NCBI GenBank assembly: GCA_016287765.1
Contig: JAEEWS010000013.1
Location: forward strand, 4,095 to 68,094
DNA length: 64,000 bases
DNA from: Lachnospiraceae bacterium
Lineage (GTDB): Bacteria > Bacillota_A > Clostridia > Lachnospirales > Lachnospiraceae
Reading direction: 5' to 3'
Shown in pieces: positions 35,136-46,258 of the stretch. Made by a program: the position numbers and the translations under genes. Position 1 is the first letter of the stretch. Each line of letters starts with the position of its first letter. Under the pieces are notes generated by a model. It did no database searches. It worked only from the letters and a program-made list of their open reading frames with translations, and was not told where the DNA came from.

Positions 35136-35696
35136 ATGATGACTGAAATTTCACTTAATGTACTGGACATCACCGAAAACTCGGTTAAAGCAGGAGCTTC
35201 GCTTATTCGGATATCCGTTGAGGCCAACACCGCAAAAGACATTCTTTCGGTAACCATCGAAGATAACGGCTGCGGTATGAGTCCCGAACAGCTTGCAAAA
35301 GTTACGGACCCGTTTTTTACTACCAGGACTACCAGAAAGGTGGGACTCGGAGTACCCTTTTTTAAACAGTCTGCGGAAATGACCGGCGGCAGCTTCGACA
35401 TCCGTTCCCAACAAGGTGTGGGAACAGTGATCACTGCTTCCTATGTTCTCTCAAGCATCGACAGGATGCCCCTGGGTGACATGGTGTCCACAATGCATCA
35501 ATTGATAGTCATGCATCAGCAATGCGATTTTCTTTACACTTACGTGTATAATGACAAGAGTTTTACTCTTGACACAAGAGAATTTCGCGAAACTCTCGGA
35601 GAAGTCCCTTTCGACGTTCCCGAGGTATCCCTGTTCATAAAGGATTTTCTTAAAGAAAATACCGAAGAAGTGAATGCGGGACAAAATGTTATTTAA
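35136..35696 (+). CDS. histidine-kinase-like ATPase of the hydrogenase operon
   Basis: A 186-residue GHKL ATP-binding protein: DITENSVKAGASLIRI (N-box), EDNGCGMSPEQL (G1), TTRKVGLGVPFFKQSAEMTG and GVGTVITASY (G2). It has no phospho-acceptor domain or membrane helix. Such genes are regularly placed between hydC and the 2Fe-2S gene in clostridial hydrogenase operons; the function is unknown, perhaps regulatory phosphorylation. It starts ten bases after hydC. Confidence 0.88.
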   Translation: MMTEISLNVLDITENSVKAGASLIRISVEANTAKDILSVTIEDNGCGMSPEQLAKVTDPFFTTRTTRKVGLGVPFFKQSAEMTGGSFDIRSQQGVGTVITASYVLSSIDRMPLGDMVSTMHQLIVMHQQCDFLYTYVYNDKSFTLDTREFRETLGEVPFDVPEVSLFIKDFLKENTEEVNAGQNVI

Positions 35697-35759
35697 TCAT
35701 TGCAGACGGGCATATATTGTCTCGTCTATAACATCATCATAAGATCAGGAGGAACAAAC

Positions 35760-36131
35760 ATGAAATCTCTTGCAGAATTACAGGCAATTCGTGACAAAAT
35801 GCAGGGACAGGTAGGACTTCGTGCTGAATCCGAAGCAGGAACCCGTGTTATCGTAGGTATGGCTACCTGCGGTATTGCAAGCGGCGCAAGACCTGTTCTC
35901 AATGCTCTCTCAGAAGCTGTTATGACCAAGAATTTAAAAGATATCTCCGTCGTTCAGACAGGATGTATCGGTCTTTGCCAGTATGAACCCATCGTAGAGG
36001 TTCTTGAGCCCGGCAAGGAAAAAGTTACATATATCAAGATGAACCCCGACAAGGCTATGGAAGTTGTTGAAAAGCATCTTATCGGCGGAACACCCATCTA
36101 TGACTACACATTACAGAAGGCAATGAAATAA
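35760..36131 (+). CDS. thioredoxin-like [2Fe-2S] ferredoxin
   Basis: A 123-residue protein with 2Fe-2S ligands in ATCGIASGA and VQTGCIGLCQYEP, matching the separate 2Fe-2S ferredoxin found upstream of hydB in these operons and the N-terminal domain of HydB itself. The frame is open 20 codons further upstream, but AGGAGGAACAAAC directly precedes the ATG at 35760, which I use. It is probably an electron-transfer partner in the complex. Confidence 0.9.
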   Translation: MKSLAELQAIRDKMQGQVGLRAESEAGTRVIVGMATCGIASGARPVLNALSEAVMTKNLKDISVVQTGCIGLCQYEPIVEVLEPGKEKVTYIKMNPDKAMEVVEKHLIGGTPIYDYTLQKAMK

Positions 36132-36146
36132 GGAGGAAAGCACACT

Positions 36147-37961
36147 ATGTATCGTTCACATGTCTTAGTTTGTGGCGGAACCGGATGTACTTCTTCCGGA
36201 AGCCAGCAAATTCAGTCCCTTTTGAAGGAAGAGATCGAGAAGGCAGGACTCTCAAAGGAAGTTGCAGTCGTACAGACAGGTTGCCACGGCCTTTGCGCTC
36301 TCGGCCCCATCATGATCGTTTATCCCGAAGGAACTTTCTATTCGGCAGTTAAGCCCGAATATGTTTCTGAGATCGTTCAGGAACATCTTGTAAAAGGTCG
36401 TATCGTAAAGAAGTACGTTTATGAAGAGACCGTAACCGAAGAGGAGATCAAGCCTCTCGCAGAAACCGCATTCTACAAGAAGCAGCACAGAATTGCTCTT
36501 CGTAACTGCGGTGTTATCAATCCCGAAAGCATCGACGAGTACATCGGAACCAACGGCTACGCAGCTCTTGGTAAAGTTCTTACCGAAATGACTCCCGATG
36601 AAGTTATCCAGACCATCCTTGATTCCGGTCTTCGCGGACGTGGTGGTGCAGGCTTCCCTACCGGTAAGAAGTGGCAGCTGGCTCGTAACCTCGTTCAGGA
36701 CGGCGGACAGAAGTATGTTTGCTGTAACGCCGACGAAGGTGACCCGGGTGCATTCATGGATCGTTCAGTTCTTGAAGGTGACCCTCATGCAGTTCTCGAA
36801 GCAATGGCTATCGCAGGCTATGCTATCGGCGCTTCCCAGGGTTATATCTATGTAAGAGCTGAGTACCCCATCGCCGTTCAGCGTCTTAAGATCGCTATCG
36901 GACAGGCTCGTGAGTACGGTCTCTTAGGTAAGGATATTTTCGGAACAGGATTTGATTTTGATATCGATCTTCGTCTCGGTGCCGGAGCTTTCGTATGCGG
37001 TGAGGAAACAGCCCTCATGACCTCTATCGAAGGTAACCGCGGTGAGCCCAGACCCAGACCTCCTTTCCCTGCAGTAAAGGGACTTTTCGCAAGACCTACT
37101 ATCCTTAACAACGTTGAAACCTATGCAAACGTTGCTCAGATCATTCTTAACGGTGCTGACTGGTTCAAGTCAATGGGTACCGAGAAGTCTAAGGGAACAA
37201 AGGTGTTCGCTCTCGGCGGAAAGATAAACAATACAGGACTTGTAGAAGTTCCCATGGGAACCACACTCCGTGAGATCGTAGAAGAGATCGGCGGCGGTAT
37301 TCCCAACGGAAAGAAGTTCAAGGCAGCTCAGACAGGTGGTCCTTCAGGCGGATGTATCCCTCCGGAGCATCTTGATGTTCCCATTGACTATGATAACCTT
37401 ATCGCCATCGGTTCCATGATGGGATCCGGCGGACTTATCGTAATGGATGAGACCACATGTATGGTTGATATCGCTAAGTTCTTCCTTGACTTCACAGTTG
37501 ATGAGTCCTGCGGTAAATGTACTCCTTGCCGTATCGGTACAAAGAGACTTTCCGAAATGCTTGAGAAGATCACCAAGGGTCAGGCTACTCTTGAAGATCT
37601 TGATAAGATGGAAGAGCTTTGCTACTACATCAAGGACAACGCACTTTGCGGCCTTGGTCAGACAGCTCCCAACCCCGTTCTCTCAACACTTCGCTACTTC
37701 CGTAACGAGTATCTTGCTCACATCGTTGACAAGAAGTGTCCTGCAGGCGTATGTAAGGATCTTCTTAAGTACGAGATCACACGTGACAAGTGCGTAGGCT
37801 GCGGTATGTGTGCTAAGCAGTGTCCCGCTAACGCTATTTCCAGAACAGATTACATTGCTCCCGGCAAGAAGCTTGCAGCAATGGAGATCGACGCTTCCAA
37901 GTGCGTTAAGTGCGGTGCATGTATGGCTACATGTAAGTTCGGCGCTATTTCAAAGAACTAA
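36147..37961 (+). CDS. hydB: hydrogenase subunit HydB (NuoF-like, NADH/FMN)
   Basis: A 604-residue flavoprotein. In order: an N-terminal 2Fe-2S thioredoxin-like domain (CGGTGCTSSG, QTGCHGLCALGP), the FMN/NADH site GRGGAGFPTGKKW near 166 with CNADEGDPGAFMDR, GAGAFVCGEETALMTSIEG, an SLBB-type domain, the 4Fe-4S motif SCGKCTPCRIGTKRL near 455, and a C-terminal double 4Fe-4S ferredoxin (CVGCGMCAKQCP, CVKCGACMATC). It oxidises NADH or reduces NAD+ and is the likely bifurcation site. It is followed 18 bases later by hydA. Confidence 0.97.
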   Translation: MYRSHVLVCGGTGCTSSGSQQIQSLLKEEIEKAGLSKEVAVVQTGCHGLCALGPIMIVYPEGTFYSAVKPEYVSEIVQEHLVKGRIVKKYVYEETVTEEEIKPLAETAFYKKQHRIALRNCGVINPESIDEYIGTNGYAALGKVLTEMTPDEVIQTILDSGLRGRGGAGFPTGKKWQLARNLVQDGGQKYVCCNADEGDPGAFMDRSVLEGDPHAVLEAMAIAGYAIGASQGYIYVRAEYPIAVQRLKIAIGQAREYGLLGKDIFGTGFDFDIDLRLGAGAFVCGEETALMTSIEGNRGEPRPRPPFPAVKGLFARPTILNNVETYANVAQIILNGADWFKSMGTEKSKGTKVFALGGKINNTGLVEVPMGTTLREIVEEIGGGIPNGKKFKAAQTGGPSGGCIPPEHLDVPIDYDNLIAIGSMMGSGGLIVMDETTCMVDIAKFFLDFTVDESCGKCTPCRIGTKRLSEMLEKITKGQATLEDLDKMEELCYYIKDNALCGLGQTAPNPVLSTLRYFRNEYLAHIVDKKCPAGVCKDLLKYEITRDKCVGCGMCAKQCPANAISRTDYIAPGKKLAAMEIDASKCVKCGACMATCKFGAISKN

Positions 37962-37979
37962 GAGAGGAGAATGGATACC

Positions 37980-39731
<1,752 letters not shown>

Positions 39732-39743
39732 TTTTAAAATTTC

Positions 39744-39770
39744 AGCCGCATCGCAAGATGCGGCTTTTTT
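39744..39770 (+). terminator. terminator of the hydrogenase operon
   Basis: AGCCGCATC and GATGCGGCT over GCAA, followed by TTTTT. Confidence 0.95.
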
Positions 39771-39786
39771 GTTACTTTGTATATCC

Positions 39787-39816
39787 TTGACAAGCCTCGG
39801 TTTTCTCTGATAAAAT
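39787..39816 (+). promoter_or_regulatory. sigma-A promoter of the citrate synthase gene
   Basis: Perfect TTGACA (39787-39792) and TAAAAT (39811-39816), 18-base spacer. Confidence 0.7.
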
Positions 39817-39891
39817 AAAACATCTTAACCATATAAAACTTTATTATAGTGCATTGACAGCGTACATTTCACCACTGAAAGGAGGGGCCTT

Positions 39892-41253
39892 TTGGAACAC
39901 TTAAACAAAAGAAATTTACCGGAATACGTAGAGCTTGCAAACAAATGCAGGCAAAACAGCACCATCGACACGGAATTATATGCAAAATATGACGTAAAAA
40001 GGGGACTCAGAGATCTTAACGGTAAAGGTGTGGTTACGGGACTTACAAGAATTTCCGAGATCATCTCCTCCCGAATGATCGGAGACAAGTCTGTACCCTG
40101 CGACGGTATCTTAAGATACAGAGGGATAGATGTTAAGGACCTTTGCTCCGGGTTTATCAACGACAATCGTTTCGGCTTCGAGGAAACCACCTATCTTTTG
40201 CTTTACGGAGAACTTCCCACAAGGGATGAACTTGAGGATTTTACGGCTCTAATGGCTCATCTCAGAACCCTTCCCAGAAACTTCGTAAGGGATGTTATCA
40301 TGAAAGCTCCCAGCAAAGACATGATGAACACACTTGCCCGAAGCGTCCTGACCCTTGCCTGCTATGACAAAACTATAGACGATAATTCCCTGGAAAACAT
40401 TATGCGCCAGTGCATACAGCTTATCAGCGTCTTTCCGATGCTGGCAGTCTACGGTTATCAGGCCTACAATCATTATGAACGCGGCAAAAGCCTTTATATT
40501 CACAGGCCTGACCCCAGGCTTTCCACAGCCGAAAACATTCTTCGCCTCCTTAGGGAAGATAAAAAGTATACTGAACTGGAAGCACAGATCCTGGATATAG
40601 CCCTTGTACTTCACGCAGAGCACGGCGGCGGTAATAATTCCACTTTCACCACCCACGTGGTCACCTCTTCCGGCTCCGACACCTATGCGGTAATGGCTGC
40701 GGCACTGGGCTCTCTTAAAGGTCCCAAGCACGGCGGTGCAAATATCAAGGTAGTGCAGATGTTTGCCGATATGAAAAAAAATGTATCCGATACCGGGGAT
40801 GAAGCCGCTGTCAAGGAATATCTTCTGAAGCTCCTCCACAAGGAAGCTTTCGACCAAAAAGGACTTATCTACGGTATGGGACATGCAATCTATTCCCTCT
40901 CCGATCCCAGGGCCAGGATATTTAAAAGCTATGTCCGGCAATTGGCTCACGAGAAGGGCCGGGACGAGGACTATGAGCTATACTCCATGGTAGAGACCCT
41001 TGCTCCCAAGGTTATCTCTGAAGAACGCAAGATCTATAAGGGCGTAAGCGCTAATGTGGACTTTTACAGTGGCTTTGTATACTCCATGCTGGATCTTCCT
41101 CCGGAACTCTACACTCCCCTCTTTGCTATGGCTCGCATTTCCGGCTGGAGCGCTCATCGCCTGGAAGAGCTGATAAACCAGGACAAGATCATACGTCCCT
41201 CTTATCAGGCCATCATGCCCCCCGCAGAGTACGTAGCTCTGGATGACAGATAG
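39892..41253 (+). CDS. citrate (or 2-methylcitrate) synthase
   Basis: A 453-residue citrate-synthase-family enzyme condensing acetyl-CoA with oxaloacetate. Signature segments are RYRGIDVKDL near 82, AEHGGGNNSTFTTHVVTSSG near 242, KHGGANIKVV near 284 and the active-site GMGHAIYSLSDPRA near 326. The start codon is TTG at 39892, five bases after AAAGGAGGGG; no ATG fits better. The gene is solitary, so it probably serves glutamate synthesis rather than a full cycle. The family does not separate citrate from 2-methylcitrate specificity by eye. Confidence 0.93.
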   Translation: MEHLNKRNLPEYVELANKCRQNSTIDTELYAKYDVKRGLRDLNGKGVVTGLTRISEIISSRMIGDKSVPCDGILRYRGIDVKDLCSGFINDNRFGFEETTYLLLYGELPTRDELEDFTALMAHLRTLPRNFVRDVIMKAPSKDMMNTLARSVLTLACYDKTIDDNSLENIMRQCIQLISVFPMLAVYGYQAYNHYERGKSLYIHRPDPRLSTAENILRLLREDKKYTELEAQILDIALVLHAEHGGGNNSTFTTHVVTSSGSDTYAVMAAALGSLKGPKHGGANIKVVQMFADMKKNVSDTGDEAAVKEYLLKLLHKEAFDQKGLIYGMGHAIYSLSDPRARIFKSYVRQLAHEKGRDEDYELYSMVETLAPKVISEERKIYKGVSANVDFYSGFVYSMLDLPPELYTPLFAMARISGWSAHRLEELINQDKIIRPSYQAIMPPAEYVALDDR

Positions 41254-41293
41254 CAAGCTATTGCTTCAACAAACCCTATAAAAGCGCAAAAAC

Positions 41294-41330
41294 AGGCTAA
41301 ACCTGCCGCTTCGGCATGGTTTAGCCTATT
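41294..41330. terminator. terminator between citrate synthase and the galactosidase gene
   Basis: AGGCTAAACCTGCCG pairs with CGGCATGGTTTAGCCT with one bulged base. The loop is CTT and the following run is short (TATTT). Confidence 0.7.
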
Positions 41331-41338
41331 TCACGTCA

Positions 41339-41377
41339 CCGGGCCTATTCACCGGACCTATTCACCGGACCTATTCA
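41339..41377. repeat. 13-bp tandem repeat, three copies
   Basis: CCGG(G/A)CCTATTCA occurs three times head to tail, then a partial CCCGGGC. It lies in the gap between convergent genes with no obvious function. Confidence 0.85.
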
Positions 41378-41397
41378 CCCGGGCATATCTCCCCGAT

Positions 41398-43218
41398 CTA
41401 CTCCAGCCCGGGTTCTGCCTTTAATTCCACGAAATCCGCTGCTTTACCCTCGGTTTCAAAGACTATGATCTCATTCTTGCCCTTCTTTAAGAGAGGCGCA
41501 GGGATATAAAGCCTCTTTTGAGGTCCTATCTCCCAGAAACGTCCCAGATTAAAGCCGTTTATAAAAGCACAGCCCTTACCGAAGGAAGACATGTCAAGAA
41601 ACGTATCCCCAAGCTCCTCAGCTTCAAATTCATATCTGTAAAATGCCGGAGCATTTATGAGCCCGGTTTCAACGCGATCCGCCGAAGCCCCTTCAAAGGA
41701 CAATTTTTCGAGGTTGTCCAAAGGAAGAGGATACATTTCCCACTTATAATGCTGATGTGCGTTAATAAGCACGGCTCCGTCGATCCCTTTTCGCTGCTTT
41801 TCCATAAAATAGCCGTAATTCACACGGCCCATATTTTCCATGAGGATGGTGAGCTCCGTTCCCTCAGGTGCAAAACGTCGCTTTTCTCCCTCGCCCAAAG
41901 GCCTGAAGCCCTCTTTTTCTTCTGCCGTTACCAGCTTCGTTTCGGTCAGAAGCTCGCGGTCATAAAGAGTCAGAAGTTCTTTGCCGTCCAGATACACCTT
42001 TGCTCTGTCATTGGCGCCCATTAGGCGGAACTTCTCTATCCTCTTATCCCTCACAAGCTCCGATCTGTACAGGATATAACCGTAGCTCTGTCCCAGCTTT
42101 TCCATGGACACGGGGCTATTGGCTTCGTGCTTTTCGGCAATAAAGGGCAGCGCCTCTCTAAGACTCATGCTTCCCGTAAGCCCGGCTTTTCCGTAAGCCT
42201 TTTTCTCTATCTTCGCCGAAAACTTCACTTCCGGGATCTTTGTATATTTCTCAATGACCTTCTTAAAGGCATAGTATTTCTCGGTAGGTTCACCATCTTC
42301 CGTTATCAGCGCATCGTAGTCATAGGAGGTTACATCCGGCTTAAGTTCATCATAATAATTGGAACCGTTCATAAAACCGAAATTTGTTCCGCCATGAGCC
42401 ATATATATGCTCACGCTGCCTTCGGAAAGGATCTCGTCCAGATCTTTTACATGTTCCGCAGCATCTCCTCTATGATGCTTTTCATCGCCCCAGGCATCAA
42501 ACCACCCTACCCAGAACTCTGTGCACATAAGAGGCTTATTATCACCTATCCTGTTTCTTAATATCTTAAACTGCTCATGACCTTTAGAACCGAAGTTTGC
42601 TGTCTGAAGTACTCCGGGAATACCACCGCAGGCCAGATAATCGCCCCAGGGGCCGTCAGATGTAAACATGGGCACTTCCGCACCGTATTTCACCATTATA
42701 TCCCGCATTCTCTTTAAGTACTCCGTATCTTCGCCGTAGGCGCCGTACTCATTTTCTATCTGGAACATGATGATGGGTCCGCCCTTGGTGATCTGCAGGG
42801 GATCAAGTATCTTAAAAAGTTCCTTATAGTAACTGTCCACCGCATCAAGGAAGGGCTTGTAGGAACTCCTGAGTCTCATTCCGTCTTCAGCCAGAAGCCA
42901 GGCAGGTATGCCTCCCATTTCCCACTCCGCACAGATATAGGGCGAAGGGCGAACGATAGCGTACATTCCCAGTTCCTGCACGGTTTTAAGGTATCTTTTG
43001 AGATCGCATATGCCTGTAAAATCAAATTCTCCTTTTTTGGCTTCGTGCATATTCCAGGCAACGTAGGTTTCCACGGTATTGCAGCCCAAAGCCTTGATCT
43101 TTTCAAGCCTGTCTCTCCAATATTCGGGAACCACACGGAAATAATGCATTCCGCCCGCAATTATCTTAAATTTCTCTCCGTTAAGATAAAAGTCTTCACG
43201 GATCTCAAAATTTGCCAT
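41398..43218 (-). CDS. glycoside hydrolase family 35 beta-galactosidase
   Basis: A 606-residue GH35 enzyme. The barrel shows GGMHYFRVVPEYWRDRLEKI near 21, ETYVAWNMHE, the acid-base Glu in QIENEYGAYG near 155 and the nucleophile Glu in CTEFWVGWFDAWG near 225, then MAHGGTNFGF. C-terminal jelly-roll domains include FINGFNLGRFWEIGPQKRLY. No signal peptide is seen, so it probably cleaves imported galactosides in the cytoplasm. The frame is open upstream, but the ATG at 43218 has GGGAGGA before it and avoids overlap with the upstream gene. Confidence 0.94.
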   Translation of the reverse strand: MANFEIREDFYLNGEKFKIIAGGMHYFRVVPEYWRDRLEKIKALGCNTVETYVAWNMHEAKKGEFDFTGICDLKRYLKTVQELGMYAIVRPSPYICAEWEMGGIPAWLLAEDGMRLRSSYKPFLDAVDSYYKELFKILDPLQITKGGPIIMFQIENEYGAYGEDTEYLKRMRDIMVKYGAEVPMFTSDGPWGDYLACGGIPGVLQTANFGSKGHEQFKILRNRIGDNKPLMCTEFWVGWFDAWGDEKHHRGDAAEHVKDLDEILSEGSVSIYMAHGGTNFGFMNGSNYYDELKPDVTSYDYDALITEDGEPTEKYYAFKKVIEKYTKIPEVKFSAKIEKKAYGKAGLTGSMSLREALPFIAEKHEANSPVSMEKLGQSYGYILYRSELVRDKRIEKFRLMGANDRAKVYLDGKELLTLYDRELLTETKLVTAEEKEGFRPLGEGEKRRFAPEGTELTILMENMGRVNYGYFMEKQRKGIDGAVLINAHQHYKWEMYPLPLDNLEKLSFEGASADRVETGLINAPAFYRYEFEAEELGDTFLDMSSFGKGCAFINGFNLGRFWEIGPQKRLYIPAPLLKKGKNEIIVFETEGKAADFVELKAEPGLE

Positions 43219-43240
43219 ATTTTCTGTCCTCCCGATCCTG

Positions 43241-45019
43241 TTATTTATTATCGGAAACATTATCCGTTTTTTCTTTGGAGCCCTTCTTTCTTTCGACAAG
43301 AAAGAAAACACAGGCGGCACATACGATCGCAGCAAGGATCATGACAATAGCCTTGACAGTTCCGAATGAATTATTTTCTTCATCTCCGTCTTTTATATCA
43401 TCCGAACCGTTATCGAAAGTATCGCTTTTCTCTTCAACTTCGGTTTCAACGTCGTCACCCGTCATAGTTTCCGGCTCTTCCTTCACGTCAGTGCCCACTT
43501 CGCCTCTTTCAAGACGTCCTTTGAATTCCTCCAGCACGCTTTTATCCACCGCATCCCAGCAAACGGCAGAGGGCTGTTCGGATCTGCCGGCCTCATTCAT
43601 GGCATATACCCTGTAGGCATAGTTTGTGCCGACCTCGCGATAATTCTCGGGATCTGCGAACATTCCTTCCGCCGAATATCCCAGATGTTCAAAATCCGTT
43701 ACAAAGCCTTCCGCATTTATGGACGCTCTTTCTATCTCATAGAATTCAGCTCCTTTAACGGCCTTCCAGTCCATGTGGAGATACTTTTTATCATATTTCT
43801 TAAGATCAAGCTTTACTGTTCCCACATTCTCCGGAACAGCCGTCGCTTTAACCGGAGCAACATAGTACTCCGAGATCACGGGCAGCTCCAGTTCCTTAAC
43901 ACCTTCCGCCACAAACTCTGCAAGACGGGTGGCTCCGTAAGTCTGAAAATGTGTGGAATCTCCGCCTCCGTCAAGGTAGTTTTGATATATGCCCGCTCTA
44001 GAGCAGTTGAACACTATGTCCTTTAATGCCTGAGAACCGTACTTATCATATACTGCTTTAAAGAACGCCTTGGATTTTTCGTTAAGGTCGATCAGCGGGC
44101 ATTCCTTCTCCTTAGCCGCTTCTCTCATGGCATTTACGTAATCCGGATAGCTCTGGATCACTTCGCCGTTCTTAGTAAATATATTCTGGTTCCCGAGAGT
44201 CACCAACACCGGATTTCCGCCTCTTTGGCGAACTCCCTCCACATAGTAGTCCATAAGATACCTTTTATAATCCGCCACGCTGCAGGCACGTCCCTTAACC
44301 CCGCCGCCGTCGTTATGTCCGAAGGTAATAAACACATAATCCCCGGGGCGCACGTTTATCAGCACGTCGTTAAGTCTCCCCTGATTCATGAAATTCAAGG
44401 TGCTTCTTCCGCCTATGGCCCGGTTTTCGATATTAACATCCTTCGTAAAAAACTCCGGTAACATCTGCCCCCATCCGGTCATGGGATAGTAGGAGGATCT
44501 GTAGGTCTGCACCAGGGAATCGCCGATCAGGTATATGGTAGGTTTATTGCCCGCCTGTTTGGGCTCTTCCGCCGTCACTTCTATCTTTTCCAGCTTTGTA
44601 TCCCCCGCCACTATTACGGTCAACACCTCATCGATCGCTGCCACGGTGAACTCTCTGGAATCCGTGACTCCCGGAGTGGTGACCTCATACAAGAGCCCGC
44701 TCCTGTCGTCCGCATTGTCCTCTTTGTAGGCAGGCTGGATATTGGGCACGCACTGATCGTACATCACTTCCTCGTAGTAGATCCTGACGGGCTTAAGCTT
44801 CTTTCCTTCGCCGTCAATACCGGTGTAGGTCACCTTCACCCTGTAATTTGTTCCGGGCTTTACAGGAATATCGGTGGTGATATTTTTCTCGATCACCTCT
44901 CCGTATTCGTAAACTTTAGTTCCCTCATCCGTCTCCGAAGCATATGCTTTCTCGACCCTTAACATCATTACCGCGCAGAGCACTATGAGCCCTGCCTTTA
45001 CAATTCTTCTCATCTTCAT
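43241..45019 (-). CDS. exported, membrane-anchored SGNH esterase (rhamnogalacturonan acetylesterase-like)
   Basis: A 592-residue protein with a signal peptide (residues 1-27), a beta-rich N-terminal domain, and an SGNH hydrolase with YLIGDSLVQTY near 165 (Ser), NRAIGGRSTLNF, FITFGHNDGG and DGGDSTHFQTYG (Asp-His). A fibronectin-like segment and an acidic Thr/Glu/Asp linker lead to a C-terminal membrane helix with a Lys-rich tail; there is no LPXTG motif, so anchoring is by the helix. It probably deacetylates pectin or other polysaccharides outside the cell, matching the GH35 gene 22 bases downstream. Confidence 0.88.
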   Translation of the reverse strand: MKMRRIVKAGLIVLCAVMMLRVEKAYASETDEGTKVYEYGEVIEKNITTDIPVKPGTNYRVKVTYTGIDGEGKKLKPVRIYYEEVMYDQCVPNIQPAYKEDNADDRSGLLYEVTTPGVTDSREFTVAAIDEVLTVIVAGDTKLEKIEVTAEEPKQAGNKPTIYLIGDSLVQTYRSSYYPMTGWGQMLPEFFTKDVNIENRAIGGRSTLNFMNQGRLNDVLINVRPGDYVFITFGHNDGGGVKGRACSVADYKRYLMDYYVEGVRQRGGNPVLVTLGNQNIFTKNGEVIQSYPDYVNAMREAAKEKECPLIDLNEKSKAFFKAVYDKYGSQALKDIVFNCSRAGIYQNYLDGGGDSTHFQTYGATRLAEFVAEGVKELELPVISEYYVAPVKATAVPENVGTVKLDLKKYDKKYLHMDWKAVKGAEFYEIERASINAEGFVTDFEHLGYSAEGMFADPENYREVGTNYAYRVYAMNEAGRSEQPSAVCWDAVDKSVLEEFKGRLERGEVGTDVKEEPETMTGDDVETEVEEKSDTFDNGSDDIKDGDEENNSFGTVKAIVMILAAIVCAACVFFLVERKKGSKEKTDNVSDNK

Positions 45020-45070
45020 CTTATCCTTCTTGTCTGCATATTTTAGTCGAAAATCTTTGCTGCTGTTTTT

Positions 45071-46258
45071 CTATTTTGCCTTTTTCCTTAACCTCCTTAT
45101 CTGTTCTGTTTTAAGATTGGTATTGTAAAAATCCTTGGCCGAGCATCCCGCTCTTCCGCCTCCCGCACAGGCACAGGCACAAGCGCAGGCGCAGGCACAG
45201 CCTCCGCCGCCGTGATAACCTCCGCCGGAGGAACGACTTATCGGTTTTCTGACCACATAGGGTATATAATGCACCCTTACGTAAGTATTTGGCATGCCTG
45301 CGTAAGGATGTAGCCCTTCCGAAGTATATGACTCAGGCTTTTCTATCTTTTCTTCTTCAATGGTCTCTTCGCTTTCAATGAAGCTTCTTCCGCAATATTC
45401 GCATTTCTCGGCATTTTCCGGCCTTGCCGCACCGCAGCCCTGGCAGGTAGGATAATACTTGACCAGCGTCCTCTTTATCTTTCTCCCGGTCTCCGTCTCA
45501 AATCCGGTACCGTTGTTATAACCTGTAATCTTGAATACTACCATGAACAATAAAACGATGCCCCCCAAAAACATGATCATCCCCGCCAGGAATGGCCCGT
45601 CACCATCATCACCGGAAGCCTCAAATTCTTCATAGGTCTTTGACATGTCAAAGCCAAAGGCATCATTTTTATAAGTCACACAGACCTCAGGGAATTTTTC
45701 CCCTTCCGCCATGTTTCTTTCCGTCCATGTCATATAACCGTTTTCATTGATCCCGCTACGGTTAAACTGTAATGCCTTATCCGCATTCCATCTGACTTCC
45801 AGCCTGTCCACAGGTATATCGTCAAACCAGCCGGGGATAAAGCAGTACACCGTCTCTCCCTCGGTCAGCATGTTCACCCGGTACATATAATCCTGATGTA
45901 CGGTAAAATCAAATTTAACGATCTCGCCCTCTTCGTAACTGTCCTTAAAATCTATGCGCACATAGCTGCCGTGGTCTGAGTAGTAGCCGATATCATCGAT
46001 GTTACCACTGATTGCCTTACAATCCAGCATGTGGGTGTTGGGAATACCGATCTTCACCCACTCCAGCTCCCCGATGGAATCGTTCAAAACCTTCCACTCT
46101 ATGTGATATTTAAGCATCAATGTGGCATCTTCGTTAACATCCACAGTTACTATATAGTCCAGGATCTCATCGTCCGGCTCCGAAGCATATGTTTTCTCAA
46201 CGGGCAGGATCACAAGGCTCAATATCAATGCCAAAAGGATCAAAGCTTTCTTCTTCAT
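45071..46258 (-). CDS. membrane protein with zinc ribbon and (Cys-Ala)6 tail, putative radical SAM substrate
   Basis: A 395-residue protein. A signal-like segment occupies residues 1-25, a beta-rich domain follows to about 220, a single membrane helix lies near 225-248, then a zinc ribbon (CQGCGAARPENAEKCEYC), an acidic stretch, and the tail GGGYHGGGG-(CA)6-GGGRAGCSAKDFY with the Cys-Ala run at residues 354-365 (45199-45164). With the N-terminus outside, ribbon and tail face the cytoplasm. The repeat uses mixed Cys and Ala codons, so it is kept at protein level. The ATG shares its A with the stop of the radical SAM gene (TGATG), behind AGGAGG. The family is unknown to me. Confidence 0.85.
   Translation of the reverse strand: MKKKALILLALILSLVILPVEKTYASEPDDEILDYIVTVDVNEDATLMLKYHIEWKVLNDSIGELEWVKIGIPNTHMLDCKAISGNIDDIGYYSDHGSYVRIDFKDSYEEGEIVKFDFTVHQDYMYRVNMLTEGETVYCFIPGWFDDIPVDRLEVRWNADKALQFNRSGINENGYMTWTERNMAEGEKFPEVCVTYKNDAFGFDMSKTYEEFEASGDDGDGPFLAGMIMFLGGIVLLFMVVFKITGYNNGTGFETETGRKIKRTLVKYYPTCQGCGAARPENAEKCEYCGRSFIESEETIEEEKIEKPESYTSEGLHPYAGMPNTYVRVHYIPYVVRKPISRSSGGGYHGGGGCACACACACACAGGGRAGCSAKDFYNTNLKTEQIRRLRKKAK
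45164..45199 (-). other. (Cys-Ala)6 coding segment
   Basis: Twelve codons alternate Cys and Ala: Cys as TGT, TGC, TGC, TGT, TGT, TGT and Ala as GCC, GCC, GCT, GCC, GCC, GCG. Glycine runs flank both sides and one more Cys follows eight residues later. It is the most likely site of modification by the adjacent radical SAM enzyme. Confidence 0.8.

Noticed and set aside
40249..40950. 233-codon minus-strand frame
   Set aside because: Fully antisense to citrate synthase, which has unmistakable motifs.
41339..41377. Possible CRISPR-like array of short repeats
   Set aside because: The 13-base units are directly adjacent with no spacers and no cas genes are present.
43241..43340. Sortase anchor on the SGNH esterase
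   Set aside because: The C-terminus has a membrane helix and basic tail but no LPXTG-like motif.
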